A stretch of DNA of 64,000 nt from Apodospora peruviana (Eukaryota > Ascomycota > Sordariomycetes > Sordariales > Lasiosphaeriaceae), in NCBI GenBank assembly GCA_033439685.1, contig JAUEDM010000001.1, positions 6,882,001-6,946,000 on the forward strand. The letters run 5' to 3'. The position numbers and the translations under genes are program-made. The notes under the pieces are model-generated. The model was not told the DNA's origin and did no database searches. It saw only the letters and a list, made by a program, of their open reading frames with translations. Position 1 is the first letter of the stretch. The number at the start of each line of letters is the position of its first letter. Positions 1-10,540 of the stretch are shown piece after piece.

Positions 1-573
1 CTTTCCAGAACAAATATTAGCAGCTGAGCAGTTCTTGTCATCAATGACGTCTCTCCATCTTAAACTAACCGTTCGGCCCTGGAGCTCCTTCTTAACGGTC
101 GGCACACGCCGTAGCCAGCCCCATCCGGCTAGCCGTCCGCCGGGCGTGTGGAAAAGTCGGAAGCCGTCGCCGTCACCCACACTGGTTACCTTCCCCAGAA
201 GGTTGCGACGGCGAAAGAAGCTCTCTTGAATGTTGCCAGTTTTTTGGAACCGGCGTAGGAAAGAGCGGTAGAAGGCGTAGGAGCCGATGCTGGCGGTGAC
301 CACCAAGGTCGTGGCGATGATGTTGCCCGGCTCCAGGAAGGGCTGCCAATCCCATCGGTGGAGCGAGTCATCCCATGCCACGGCCTGCTTCTTGAGCGTC
401 GGTGGAATCACGATGCTGACAGGCGGCGGTGTCGGGTCGACGGCGTTCCAATGCCTGTCCGTGGGTGGTTCAGACGGCCGGGCTGTGTTGTTGTTATTGT
501 TCATGGTGGAAGTTGAGATTTGTTCAGCCTTCCCCCTTGGCGGCGGGGGAGACGACCAAAGTCCCCATGGCAT
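1..573 (-). CDS. lcl3: LCL3-type SNase-like endonuclease, 5' part, truncated by window edge
   Basis: The first exon runs from the ATG at 571-573 down to 70 (168 codons, phase 0), followed by a GTTAGT donor at 69-64; the rest lies outside the window. The predicted N-terminus is Pro/Asn-rich, then has one hydrophobic segment at about residues 85-103 (NIIATTLVVTASIGSYAFY), a basic stretch, and the start of a staphylococcal-nuclease-like fold with LLGKVTSVGDGDGFRLFHTP at about 125-144 and GGRLAGWGWLRRVP just after it. This is the characteristic start of fungal Lcl3, a membrane-anchored (mitochondrial/ER) thermonuclease-like protein linked to chronological lifespan in yeast. The catalytic Arg/Glu residues would be encoded beyond the edge, so activity cannot be judged here. 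Confidence 0.85.
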   Translation of the reverse strand, partial: MPWGLWSSPPPPRGKAEQISTSTMNNNNNTARPSEPPTDRHWNAVDPTPPPVSIVIPPTLKKQAVAWDDSLHRWDWQPFLEPGNIIATTLVVTASIGSYAFYRSFLRRFQKTGNIQESFFRRRNLLGKVTSVGDGDGFRLFHTPGGRLAGWGWLRRVPTVKKELQGRTVSLRWRDVIDDKNCSAANICSGK

Positions 574-992
574 CGTGCTGCCCGCTTGCGCGTCTCGGTG
601 GCGCCCGGCTTTGACGGTTGTGGGTTGAAGTTGATGATGTTTGTTTTTCGCTGGGGATCCGGGCAGCTGAGGAGGGCCAGATGGGAAGTGCCGCCCGACG
701 TTGATCATGTGGTGGTGGGGGCCTGGTGGAACACAGCGGTCATCCACTGCGCCAAGCACCCCAACTGAAGTCCTCCAACGGCAGGGGTTTTGGAACCTTT
801 CAACAACCGACAACCTCACTAAAATAACAGTGGGCTTCTTTTGTTTCCAACTCAATTCAAAATACATGATACAGGCACAAAGGATGGAAACATGTATCCG
901 TGATGATTATGGGAATGTAATGCTGGTATTATTACGCATACAGCTAACTCTGGTTCGGTCAATTTAGATCTCCAGATCCGATATATCGTCGT
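574..992. other. intergenic, nothing recognised
   Basis: Upstream region of LCL3 and downstream region of the Cys-rich gene. Short open frames are present on both strands but none resembles a protein family. Confidence 0.5.
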
Positions 993-1129
993 CTATTCTA
1001 TCAGCTCTGCTTCCTCCGTCAAGCAAGAGGTCGAGATGATTGGGGACGATGAGATTGGAGACATAGCCTCCAGCCCTTCCTCGCCATCATCCACCTCATA
1101 TACACCCAGCTCTGCAAGCTCCTGCCTCG

Positions 1130-1558
1130 TCAACACGTGGACAGCTTCATTGACGCTGTTGGCTTAGCCTTGTGCTGGGAGATCTTATCAACCAGTTCGT
1201 GGAGAAGTCTGATTTTTTCCTTAATCACCGCAACTTGTGCACCCGTTTTCGCCTCGGCAGCAGCGCATTTCTTGCACTTGGGCGTGGTGTGGACCGTGGT
1301 CAACACGTCCGACCACATTTGATTGCAGCCCATGTCCAACTTACCTTGGTGAAACGCCTTCTCGTCTGGACAAGGTCTGACGATGGGACCCCATACGTAG
1401 TGGCCGCAGGCAAAGATGATTCTTCGATGACAACACATGTTTGCTGTCGAGTATACGAACTTGCGTATAAACGTCTCCTCCAAATGGACTGCGGGTTTGG
1501 ATGCTTGATATTCAGAGCGGCTCAGAGGAGAATCTTGTCGATGACTCTCCACTGGCAT
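1130..1558 (-). CDS. small Cys-rich hypothetical protein
   Basis: A 142-residue frame starting at the ATG at 1556-1558. A more conservative start is Met41, just before CCHRR. The core carries ordered Cys/His residues: CCHRR, then ACGHYVWGPIVRPC at residues 50-63, a later single Cys, and CKKC, followed by a helical Lys/Glu-rich tail. The spacing suggests metal binding, but no named domain is recognised. The motif around residues 50-63 is repeated in the small protein at 43027-43332, so the two look like one family. The 3' end is uncertain: a second frame on the same strand reads open from about 1147 to a TAG at 993-995 with an acidic coding-like composition (QELAELGVYEVDDGEEGLEA). A CTAAG...CAACAG signal lies before it, so an unrecognised intron may extend the protein. 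Function unknown. Confidence 0.55.
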   Translation of the reverse strand: MPVESHRQDSPLSRSEYQASKPAVHLEETFIRKFVYSTANMCCHRRIIFACGHYVWGPIVRPCPDEKAFHQGKLDMGCNQMWSDVLTTVHTTPKCKKCAAAEAKTGAQVAVIKEKIRLLHELVDKISQHKAKPTASMKLSTC

Positions 1559-1806
1559 GGTTGACGATGCTGCACTTATAAGTATTTGCTTGTGACTATG
1601 CTTTTTGCAACAGCCTGTTCACAGCACAGCCCAAGACAAAGAGTGCAGAGTGGGTGTTTAGAAACGTTGTGAGGCGAACAAGGAGTTTGTGGTAATTAAC
1701 AAAGACACTCTCAAAGAACTCTGAATACCTGATGATGTGTGGTTTAGCCGTGTGAACAACAGATCACGACTACACAAGGATATACCATTACAGCTTGCAA
1801 CAAAAC

Positions 1807-2835
1807 TCATTCTTTGCCATCGTGACACTCTTCCCAGATCCTACTCTGCATAACCTCATAGAAATTCCTCGCCCATACCAATCCTTGCTTCTCCTGGAAC
1901 TCGCTAACATGCGGAACCTCAAAGCCAAGTCTCTTCAGCGTCTGCAGAAGCTTGCTACTGCTCACGCCATCTCCATCAGCCATCACAATCCCCAAAGACG
2001 CCTCCACCAGACAAGCCAGGTCGGTCGTCGAGTCGCCGAGATAGACACATCTCCGCAGCCTGCTCTGTATCTTTTCCTCTTGATCGACCACTCCATGGCT
2101 CTCACCCTGCTGTTCTTCCTCGTCCGAGATAATACTACCCAACAACTCCCTCAACGCAGCCAACTTATCCTGGGCAGTAACCAGCGGTGCCGTCCTTCCC
2201 AGCTCCGGCGGCCCCTCGATCCAACCATCCGGATACCGAATACTGTTCACCCTCTTGACAATCCTCCGGCACAACTTTTCGTCTTCCTCCTGTTCACCAC
2301 CACCGGCAGAGAGAACCCCTTCCACAAACGACCTTGACCAATTCACGCTCACCAAGCCCATCTTCCACCCCTTCTGGAACCCTTTTCTGACAAAGGCATG
2401 AAACCCCGCTCGGAGCCTCACAGGTGGCTGGGTAGTAGTAACAGCCTCCCGCCCAAACTTCTCAAAGTCGACACTCTCCAGGCCGCCAAAAAGTCTTGAC
2501 TCAATAACCCTGTCGGCGGAAGCGACCTCGACGGGGCGCAAGCTCTCGAGAAAATGCAGCTCGTCTTGCAGACATGATCGCGCGCTTTGGGTGGGCGTGT
2601 AACCCGCGACGTGCTGCGCGTGGTCGGAAAAATACGACTCGACTATGGATTCCCATTGGCGTAATAATAGTGAGGATGTTGCTGTTGGTGTAGAGACAGT
2701 GGTAGTATCGGTAGAGTCACCTTGCCGAGGAGGCTGCTTGCCGGCTGCGGCAGCGGCATATTTGCCGAGGACATCAATCGTGTCGTTTTCTGTGATGGTG
2801 CCGTCGAAATCCAAGACCACGTAGAGGGGGGTCAT
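1807..2835 (-). CDS. HAD-superfamily phosphatase
   Basis: 342 residues from the ATG at 2833-2835. The frame is open further upstream, but the HAD motif I (LDFDGTIT, nucleophile Asp9 and acid/base Asp11) sits where expected for this start. Motif II is probably the Ser in VSVNWS (about 163), motif III the Lys in AQDKLAAL (about 224), and motif IV GDSTTDLACL (about 267-276) supplies the Mg-binding aspartates. An inserted Gln/Thr/Ser-rich loop and an acidic loop separate the motifs. The order matches the phosphoserine-phosphatase-like branch of HAD hydrolases, which dephosphorylate small metabolites in the cytosol; the substrate is not evident. It appears to be single-exon. Confidence 0.8.
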   Translation of the reverse strand: MTPLYVVLDFDGTITENDTIDVLGKYAAAAAGKQPPRQGDSTDTTTVSTPTATSSLLLRQWESIVESYFSDHAQHVAGYTPTQSARSCLQDELHFLESLRPVEVASADRVIESRLFGGLESVDFEKFGREAVTTTQPPVRLRAGFHAFVRKGFQKGWKMGLVSVNWSRSFVEGVLSAGGGEQEEDEKLCRRIVKRVNSIRYPDGWIEGPPELGRTAPLVTAQDKLAALRELLGSIISDEEEQQGESHGVVDQEEKIQSRLRRCVYLGDSTTDLACLVEASLGIVMADGDGVSSSKLLQTLKRLGFEVPHVSEFQEKQGLVWARNFYEVMQSRIWEECHDGKE

Positions 2836-3504
2836 ATTTTTAGATATCGGGTAACCGTCATTGGCAGTAGGGTATGTGTTTGTCGTGGTGTGATGTAGTC
2901 GAGATACCACCCTTTCTTCCGGTGTGCGTAAAGTGACAAAGACTCGGATTGTTTGTATTCAAGTAGGGAGGTGAGTGGCGTTGGGAACCATAATCCGTTT
3001 GCTGAAAAATGAGGCCACTTAGGTGAAGTCGAGCAAGTTCATAGACTGGACGGAATTCAACAACAGCCGTTGATTTAACCTCGCTCAGCCCCGCATCTCA
3101 TCCCGGGCATAAGACTGAAGGTGCTTCCATTCACAACTGACACCTGCTTTTGACCTGCAGCATCATGGCACGATGCATGAAGCTAACAGTATGTTGATAC
3201 ATCGGACCAGTGATCGATGCGTCACTGTCACCGGCTTGCCAGACATCACTAGCCCCAAATCTCATCTCATCCATCATACCATCACATTTTCTTATACATA
3301 ATCTGCTAATGTTATTTTGTATCTGTGATGCAACGGGTATCATCTATCTCATCCAGGGCATCCTCCCTGGGTTTTGGTGTTTGAAAAATCATGGAACGTA
3401 TCAAAAGGAGCAACCGCAACCGTATACGGAGCACAACCCACGGCCCGAATAACGCCGAAACCCCCAACCTAATTATCAAAAACGCCAGCGGTTTCCCGTC
3501 TTCA
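2836..3504. other. intergenic between HAD phosphatase and TFIIF beta
   Basis: Holds the promoter side of the HAD gene and the 3' side of the TFIIF beta gene, both on the minus strand. No gene, repeat or RNA is recognised. Confidence 0.5.
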
Positions 3505-4656
3505 TTACAAGACATCTTCCATCTTAACGTCCTCATCCTCGTCATCGTCAGACATGGCCATGTCGTCGGCAGCGCCTGGCGCAGCATCGGCCACCTCCGG
3601 CGCGGCATCTTGGCTTGCCGTTATGTCGCTATACCCTTCTTTGAGAGACCAGGAGTTGGCAAACACGCCAGACCGAGAGAGCACGGCAACCTGCTCCAGT
3701 GCTTCCCGTATGTACGCCTCTGGCTGGGGGATCTTGGCGCGTAATGACTTCATGGACCAGTACTTGTACTGCGAGAAGCACGCAGAAATCGCGTCCATGA
3801 GCTCGTTGTAGGGCCAACGAGCTGTCTTGTTCTCCATCTTCTTGGCCTTGCTTGGCTGCTGTTGCCCGGCTCGCTATAACATATATTTTGTTAGCACACA
3901 GCTACAACAGGGAAGCGGTATCACGACGGAACGTACGATAAATTGGCCCCATTCCTTCTCTTCGTTGGCGCCGAGGGTAGTTTTCATTCTGCCAACATGG
4001 AGAGACATCTTGGATGCCTGCGCCTGTTGGGTTTCGACGAATGCCTTGTCTGAAAGATATGCATCCGTCTCGGCATTTCGCAATGGCGTGCAGATAACCT
4101 CGTGCTTAATGGTACCGGCGATTGCGGTTCTCTTCGGAATCGACTTGCGTGTGTACGGCTGGTTTCTCTTGGACCGATCATAAGGTTGTTTCTCCTTTTC
4201 TTGCATCTTTTGCTGCTGCTGGCGCAACAGATGTGCCGGGATGCCTTTGGCCAGCTGGGCGGCCTTCTCCTTGTTCTTGGCAGCGTAGGCCGCAAAGTCC
4301 TGCTCAGTGAAGACAAAGGTGTTGTAAACGTCGGGATTGGCCAGCTCCATGTTGTACTCCTTAGGGAGCTCTCTGTGCTGGGGTAGGTCGTCGCGAAGCA
4401 ACATCTGCAGCTTTGTTGTGCCATCTGGGTTTTGCCACTGGCGGATCCTTCCAATCTGGATTTCCTCGTCGTCGTCGAGCGTTGACCATGCCTCCCAGAC
4501 ATAGCGGGGAAGACGTGCCAAATACATGCGCCCAAAAGTGTCGCCCTGGAGGTTCTTGTCGTAGAATTCGAGATCGGTGGATTCGTCCATCACGTCCTCC
4601 CCGAAGGGCGAGGCTGGTGCCTCCGGGTCGGCTTTGATTCGGACAGCCTCCGACAT
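3505..4656 (-). CDS. TFG2: transcription initiation factor IIF subunit beta
   Basis: Two exons, 3937-4656 and 3505-3873, giving 362 residues. The 63-base intron has a GTACGT donor, a GTGCTAACA branch and a TATAG acceptor, and the join is phase 0. The N-terminal half contains the TFIIF dimerisation region (e.g. LARLPRYVWEAWSTLDDDEE then IGRIRQWQNPDGTTKLQMLL). The middle has the NPDVYNTFVFTEQD segment and a basic linker. The second exon encodes the winged-helix domain (RWPYNELMDAISACFSQYKY...LRAKIPQPEAYIREALEQ) and an acidic tail (SDDDEDEDVKMEDVL). TFIIF binds RNA polymerase II and stabilises the pre-initiation complex in the nucleus. It is divergent from the CCCH gene, with 666 bases between starts. 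Confidence 0.95.
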
Positions 4657-5322
4657 GTTTAATATTCGTGGTCGCACCGGTTGAAGTCGCGGAGTGGCTG
4701 TACTAAGAAACAACCACACCTTGCGCAGGTGAGAAGTTGGTTGAGGTGACGAAACGGAGGTTGGAGTTCGACGCGCTGGAAATGGACTGGGCAACAAACC
4801 TGCTGAAACGAAGCAGTCGCAGCGGCTTTCATTATGTAATCAAGGCTGCAGCGGAAAGTGGGTTGTGTTCCGGTGACACAAACAAGCAGGTCTTGGGCCG
4901 CACTGGAGTGATTCGAGGATCATTAAAAATCAATTGGCCTTCCACAACCTTCCTCCCTCCCGTTGTCAACGCGCCGACACCTCGTCACACTCGTGACCCG
5001 ATATTTCATTGACTTCCTATTCTTAGATACGTACGGTTGTTTTACTCCATACTTGTACATATACCGCCTCCTTCGTGGCGCTTATCGATTCACCCGCTGA
5101 CTCCGGCTCTCCGATTGGTGGGGCGAGTGAATCGTTCCTAGATAGGTTCTCATCTTTCCAGGGCAGGTTTCGTTAAATATCGCCTCCGTTCGCACATGCA
5201 GCCCTTCCCTAGCAAACAGCACTTCCCCTCCCCTTCTTTCACACCTTTCTTTCACAACTTCACACTCTACTGCATCTACCGACAAGATCGTACCGATATT
5301 GCGCTTGGATACTACAGTCGAA
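4657..5322. promoter_or_regulatory. divergent promoter region, TFIIF beta / CCCH gene
   Basis: Intergenic stretch between two divergently transcribed genes. A CT-rich leader lies at about 5205-5275, just upstream of the CCCH start, as is common at fungal housekeeping promoters. No TATA box is obvious. Confidence 0.45.
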
Positions 5323-6867
5323 ATGTCGACAGAAGAACAAGAAATGCTGGCGAGGATCAGCCGGTTGGCTGGCCAAATCAATCGCCATAAAAATCAGCAG
5401 GCAGGCTTTGTTCCAGCGCAGCAGAGCTCTCGCTTTGAACCGTATCAACGTACGTCCGCCAAACCACCGCACGGCAGTCGCGCGGGAGTTGATGGATTTG
5501 GTGACACAGGTCAATCCGATGGATGGCGCCGGGGATCATTTCCGTCGCGGGGACATTATGCCCGGAAACCTGTCCACCGCCACCGAACGCTCGTCTTGAA
5601 TGGAGCGTCCCAGCCGAATAGACCGAGCGACACCGAACTGGGAGCTAACTCTGACTCGTCCAATTCCTCCTGGATAACCAAGACCGACCGCCATCTCCAA
5701 CTGATCAATTCCTCCGTCTACGAGAAGGGAGCCCAGGCACGAACGCGAGCAATCGAACAGACCCGACGCCAAAAACAAGCTGCGAGAGATGAGCGAGAAC
5801 GCACGAAGCTGTTGAACCATCTGAACTGCGTCACACCAAACACTAGAATCGCCTCAGCTAACCCGGCCACCCTTGCCGGAAAATACGAGATATCAGTCCA
5901 GGGCATTCGATTTGTTGTAGCAAAGAACGGCAGCAAGCTTGTAAAGGTTCTCGGTACGTTGCGAGCGTATCCGACAGTTGGTTCAAACGCTCACACAGCC
6001 TCAGGAGACACCAGCTCGGCAAACGCTACTCCGAAGACGGCCGTCGTTGGAGGCGTCAGGTTCTATCGCAGTAAAAATGGAAACCTATATCGACACGGGA
6101 TAATTAAAGCCCAGCGGTATGTCGCCCGGAATCCTCGGGTTCAATCACTAACTTCTGTTCGCAGACAATCTGGCGCCGTTAAGAAACTTAACGTGCCTTG
6201 CAAGATATTCTCCATGACCGGTAACTCCATTTTCTCCAAACGCACGAGACCTGAGACCATGTCGAGACGACTGGGATTCGGTAAGTCCACGGGACTACCA
6301 CTGACGAAACATACAGGTTCCTGCACCAAAGGCCCCCGGTGCCGATACATGCACATTCCGGAAAAGGTCGCCGTTTGCAAGGATTTCCTCCAGCAAGGGG
6401 AGTGCCTCGCCGGTGACAATTGTGACCTTTCTCATGAGCTGACCCCCGAACGAACCCCGGCTTGCTTGCATTTTGCCAAAGATAATTGCACGAAACCTAA
6501 CTGCAGGTATGCTCACGTGAAAGCTGCTCCAGCTGCGCAGGTATGTCGCTCGTTTGGCCTCTATGGCTATTGCGAGAAAGGCGCCGACTGCACTGATCGG
6601 CATGTTTTCGAATGCCCTGATTTCAGCAACACCGGCGTTTGTAAGTCCAAGGGTTGTAAGCTCCCGCACCGAGAGAGGGCAAGCGTTCTTCGCAAAGCCA
6701 ACACCAGAGACCTGGACCTGGGGGACGAAGAGGTGGAAGACGTTTCAAGCGACGATGAGTCCATTGATAGCAACGACGTGGACTCGGACGAGGTCGACGA
6801 GTTCATCGGCCAAGACGAGAATGCCGATCTCGATTTCACAGAACAGAGGGACTTCATCGAACTATGA
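5323..6867 (+). CDS. five-finger CCCH zinc-finger protein, ZC3H3/Red5-like
   Basis: Proposed exons 5323-6116, 6165-6220 and 6317-6867 (466 residues). Intron 1 (48 bases, GTATGT...CACTAAC...GCAG) and intron 2 (96 bases, GTAACT...ACATACAG) are both multiples of three without stops, so the unspliced frame also stays open. Removing intron 2 restores a perfect C-x8-C-x5-C-x3-H first finger. It is followed by C-x8-C-x5-C-x3-H, C-x7-C-x4-C-x3-H, C-x8-C-x5-C-x3-H and C-x8-C-x4-C-x3-H. The N-terminal half is basic and low complexity with RHRTLVLNG; the C-terminus is acidic. Five tandem fingers match ZC3H3, an mRNA 3'-end/export factor whose fission-yeast relative Red5 acts in nuclear RNA decay. A further possible 60-base intron (5450-5509) is unresolved. 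The ATG at 5323 is the first ATG of the frame. Confidence 0.85.
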   Translation: MSTEEQEMLARISRLAGQINRHKNQQAGFVPAQQSSRFEPYQRTSAKPPHGSRAGVDGFGDTGQSDGWRRGSFPSRGHYARKPVHRHRTLVLNGASQPNRPSDTELGANSDSSNSSWITKTDRHLQLINSSVYEKGAQARTRAIEQTRRQKQAARDERERTKLLNHLNCVTPNTRIASANPATLAGKYEISVQGIRFVVAKNGSKLVKVLGTLRAYPTVGSNAHTASGDTSSANATPKTAVVGGVRFYRSKNGNLYRHGIIKAQRYVARNPRVQSLTSVRRQSGAVKKLNVPCKIFSMTGNSIFSKRTRPETMSRRLGFGKSTGLPLTKHTGSCTKGPRCRYMHIPEKVAVCKDFLQQGECLAGDNCDLSHELTPERTPACLHFAKDNCTKPNCRYAHVKAAPAAQVCRSFGLYGYCEKGADCTDRHVFECPDFSNTGVCKSKGCKLPHRERASVLRKANTRDLDLGDEEVEDVSSDDESIDSNDVDSDEVDEFIGQDENADLDFTEQRDFIEL

Positions 6868-8257
6868 TGTTATTTCTTCTGCTTCCTTTACCCCTTCATT
6901 CCTTGCGCTTGGTTCCAAAAATATCGTCCCGATGGGACGCCGATACCCATTTGGCTTTTTCTTTTCTTTTGCTGCTATGCAAATTGTATTTGTCGGGATA
7001 ACAAAAGGATGGGCCACAAGTCGGATGTCGGCGATCAAAATAGCCGGATAACATGCCAAGACTGGCGAACTGGATTGGACTTGATGACGAGGATGTCATT
7101 GTGTTGGAATATCGGGACTGCCGATAAGGCTTATGATAGAACGTCCCGTAGAGGATCAATAAAAATGTATGGAATGAAACGCTTTCTTGACATGTGTACT
7201 GAAAAGTCTAACAACCGATATCTGCTGGTGGGGGCGAGCATCGACATATCTCTACAGACTATAGATGGGTACGGGTGTTGACGAGGATTCATTTCAGTGA
7301 TTTGCCGAGGGGGATGGTGACCATTTTCCTTTTCCTTTTAATAAGCCACGATTTCTCCTCTTGCCGCCACCAACCCCCCTCACCTAGGTACCTTACCGTA
7401 CGTACCGAGCTACTGGCTAAACCCCGCCTAACGTACGGATACTGTAACCATTTTTAATGTTTTCCCGTGGTCCAGGAGGATGCTATGTACAGTACATACG
7501 ATCAGGTAAAGCGCATCCGCATCCGCATCCGCGCCACAGCTTCGCTCACTCGCACCAACAACAAACTTGGCGCACAAGACCACCGGCGTGGGACGGGATG
7601 AATACTACCTTGGTGGGCAAGTGAACTTCTTCGCTAACGATACCCGGGAGAGCTTGTCGTATGTTAGGTATGGCTAGTTGGGAATTTCGCGACTTCTTCT
7701 AGACAAAGACCATGCATGTATGACCGGTAGTAGTATTGAACTGACCGGCAGGTTGGTACGGACGAGTAGGTAGACTTGTGTATATCAGGTATCCTATATC
7801 GCCCCCGTCCTCCAAGCCGGGGCCGGCATTTATGAATACCTCCGCCCCCTTTCCCCTCTCTCTACTTCCCTACCACCCCAACTAACCTGGGTGTCATCTA
7901 CCGTAGCATAGAGTAGCATCATGTCATTTTCGCATAGTTGCCCTACTTAGATGGCGGCAGGTCAAAGTAAGATGGATCGCTAACATGTACTGTTTGTGTC
8001 TCCCGTACATAACGTCCCAACTAGCACAGGGGTATAAAGGTTGGTGGTCGTGCGTGTTCATATATACCTACCTACATATATACATGACCTATTACCCAAC
8101 GGTCCGTCTTGTTTGTCTGGTGTTGCCGGTTGTGTCTCACTAAAATCCTTTTTTCATCAAGGTTGTTGCCTTACGATCGACAGTGGAAGCTGGAATAAGA
8201 GAGTGATCTTTCTGTTGAGGGAGAGACAATAATCCGGTTGTAAAACAGGAAGTGAGG
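6868..8257. other. intergenic with short tandem repeats, upstream of monooxygenase
   Basis: No coding region recognised. It holds a three-fold hexamer repeat (gcatcc units) at about 7508-7528, a CCTAGGTACC-type motif at 7383-7395 of the kind found in other gaps of this window, and a CT-rich tract at about 7840-7885. A few short pyrimidine runs precede the monooxygenase start. Confidence 0.5.
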
Positions 8258-10540
8258 ATGGCGCCACCGACCAACGGCCATGTCGAACCGACCCCATTCA
8301 TCCCCAAGGACATCCCCATAGAGAACCATAGACCGCTCAGTGTCGTTGTTGTGGGCGCTGGCTTCTCTGGTGTTTGCGCAGCTATACGGTGAGTAGTCAT
8401 CTACGTCGGAATAATGGGATATTGTCACTTCTGGGATGTGGTGTTGACGTGAGATCTGTATTAGGATACCTGAGCGGATTCCGAATATCGACCTCGTTGT
8501 GTACGAAAAGAATGATGGCATCGGTGGTGTTTGGTATGACATGACCCTTTCCGTACATGAGAAAACATGTTTCTTTAGGCACTCGCAACTAACGTGGACT
8601 CATGCTAGGTGGTTGAATAACTATCCTGGTAAATCTAGCTTTATTTTGCTTGATAATTCTGCGGTTACTCAAGGGAAACTGAATATTGATGCTTATTCCA
8701 TATAGGGGTTGCCTGCGATATTCCGTGTAAGTGCAGCTTCACCTTCAACCATGACATCTCTGAAGTCGGATGCTGAATAAATCTCACAAAGCCCATTCAT
8801 ATCAATACTCGTTCGCCCCCAACCCGCACTGGTCAAACCTATATGCGCCAGGGTCCGAGATCCGTCATTATCTTCAGGATGTCGCCCAGAAATACGGAGC
8901 CACCAGGTTCATCAAGACGTGCCATAGGGTTGATGGTTGCGCCTGGGACGCTGTCGAGAAGAAATGGTAAGATCCTTTATCTGTGTTGGATGAAAAACAC
9001 CAACGGAGACAGGCAAAATTGACGAGTACTCTCCGGTGAAAGGAAGATAAGCGTCACGAATCTCGCCACTGGGGAATCGTTCGAGGACTCTGCGAATATT
9101 CTCGTCACTGCGCGTGGGCAGCTCAACGAGCCGAACTGGCCCGATATTCCGGGACTAGACAAGTTCCAGGGCAAGGTGATGCACTCGGGTGCGTGGGATG
9201 AGAGGTGAGTGTTCCTGAGACATGATGTGCCTTTCAGCCCGACACTTTTTCTGGGGAAACTATTCTGACTTCAGCCCGAATTACTCCATCACAACAGTTA
9301 TGATTTTGCCAACAAGAAGATTGGTATCATTGGCAACGGGTCAAGCGCCATTCAAATCATCCCCAAGCTCCAGAAGGTGGAGGGAGCAACGCTATCCTGC
9401 TTCTTTCGCTCTCCAACCTGGATTTCGTCGGCGTTTGGTGACAACGCAATGGTGGCGCTAGGACTTGATCCGTCCATCACAGAGTGTGAGTTAATTCCAG
9501 GGGAGGATAAGGCTCGCTGCTGACGCCTTGACAAAGTCTCGGAAGAACAACGGCGAGAGTTCATTGAGAAGCCCGAGGTTTACTTCAGATTCCGCAAAGT
9601 ATTCGAGGACGACGGCAACATGATCCACGACTCGACTCTCAAGGGTACCGAACAGCAGGCCATCTTCCAGGGATCGTTCCGGTCCGCCATGGAAGCAAAG
9701 CTGGCCACCCGCCCCGACATCCTCGAGAAGATCATCCCGAACTTCGCGCCCGGCTGCCGCCGCCTGACCCCCGGTAAGGGCTTCCTCGAGGCCCTGATGG
9801 AACCAAACGTCGACACCATCTACGAAAGCATCGGGTCCATCACCGAAATAGGCATCAAGCTGGCCGCACCATCCGACCGAGCAATCGACTTCGACGTCCT
9901 GGTCTGCGCAACCGGCTTCCACGCCTCGACCGCGCCACCCTTCGACATCGTCGGCCGCGACGGCGTCAAACTGACGGAACGCTGGAAGCCCATCCCCGAA
10001 AGCTACCTCTCCATGGCCGTCGACGGCTTCCCCAACTACCTGATGATGTTCGGCCCCAACTCGGCCATCGGCTTCGGCAGCCTCACAAAGATCCTCGAGG
10101 CCGAGGCCGACTACGTCACCGCCGTCATCCGCAAGCTCCAAAAGGAAGACTACGCCACCATCGAACCGAAACTCGAGCGCGTGCGCGACTTCACCGCCTT
10201 CGTGGGCGCCTACTTCGCCAAGACGGTCTACACGGACAAGTGCAAGAGCTGGTACCGCACCGAGAGTGGCCGCGGCGAGTGGGTGGCCGGGCTCTGGCCC
10301 GGGTCGACGCTGCACGCGCTCGAGGCGCTGAGGTCGCCACGCTGGGAAGACTGGGTGTACGAAAGTGCCGACGACGCCTCGGACGGGAACAACGCCCTGC
10401 GGTGGCTGGGCAACGGCTGGAGCACGATGCAGACGACCGGGGACCCATCGTGGTACATCAACCCAGAGGAGGTCGAGGTGCCGTGGGAAGGGAAGCCTGA
10501 GGAGAACCCGCGTTATAAGGCGCGGCCGTGGTCGTACTGA
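8258..10540 (+). CDS. Baeyer-Villiger-type FAD/NADPH monooxygenase
   Basis: Eight proposed exons: 8258-8388, 8465-8533, 8609-8628, 8706-8726, 8792-8966, 9043-9204, 9298-9485 and 9537-10540, totalling 589 residues in one frame. The FAD Rossmann motif is GAGFSG (33-38). The type I BVMO fingerprint FQGKVMHSGAWD (180-191) fits FxGxxxHxxxW(P/D), and the NADPH Rossmann motif is GNGSSA (205-210). The flavin-domain strand NNYPGVACDIP crosses two micro-exons of 20 and 21 bases. Such enzymes insert oxygen next to ketones to give esters or lactones, or oxidise N/S atoms, in catabolism or secondary metabolism; the substrate cannot be read from sequence. No other biosynthetic gene adjoins it, so it is not an evident cluster member. 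Exon 8 is much richer in C/G third positions than the small exons. Confidence 0.9.

Noticed and set aside
5450..5509. Possible 60-base intron (GTACGT...ACACAG) in the CCCH gene
   Set aside because: Frame is open with or without it and the branch site is weak; not included in the exon model.
7508..7528. Short hexamer tandem repeat considered as part of a CRISPR or minisatellite
   Set aside because: Only about three units, no spacers; an ordinary short tandem repeat.
9491..10315. Long minus-strand open frame opposite the monooxygenase
   Set aside because: Antisense shadow of exon 8, caused by its high C/G third positions.
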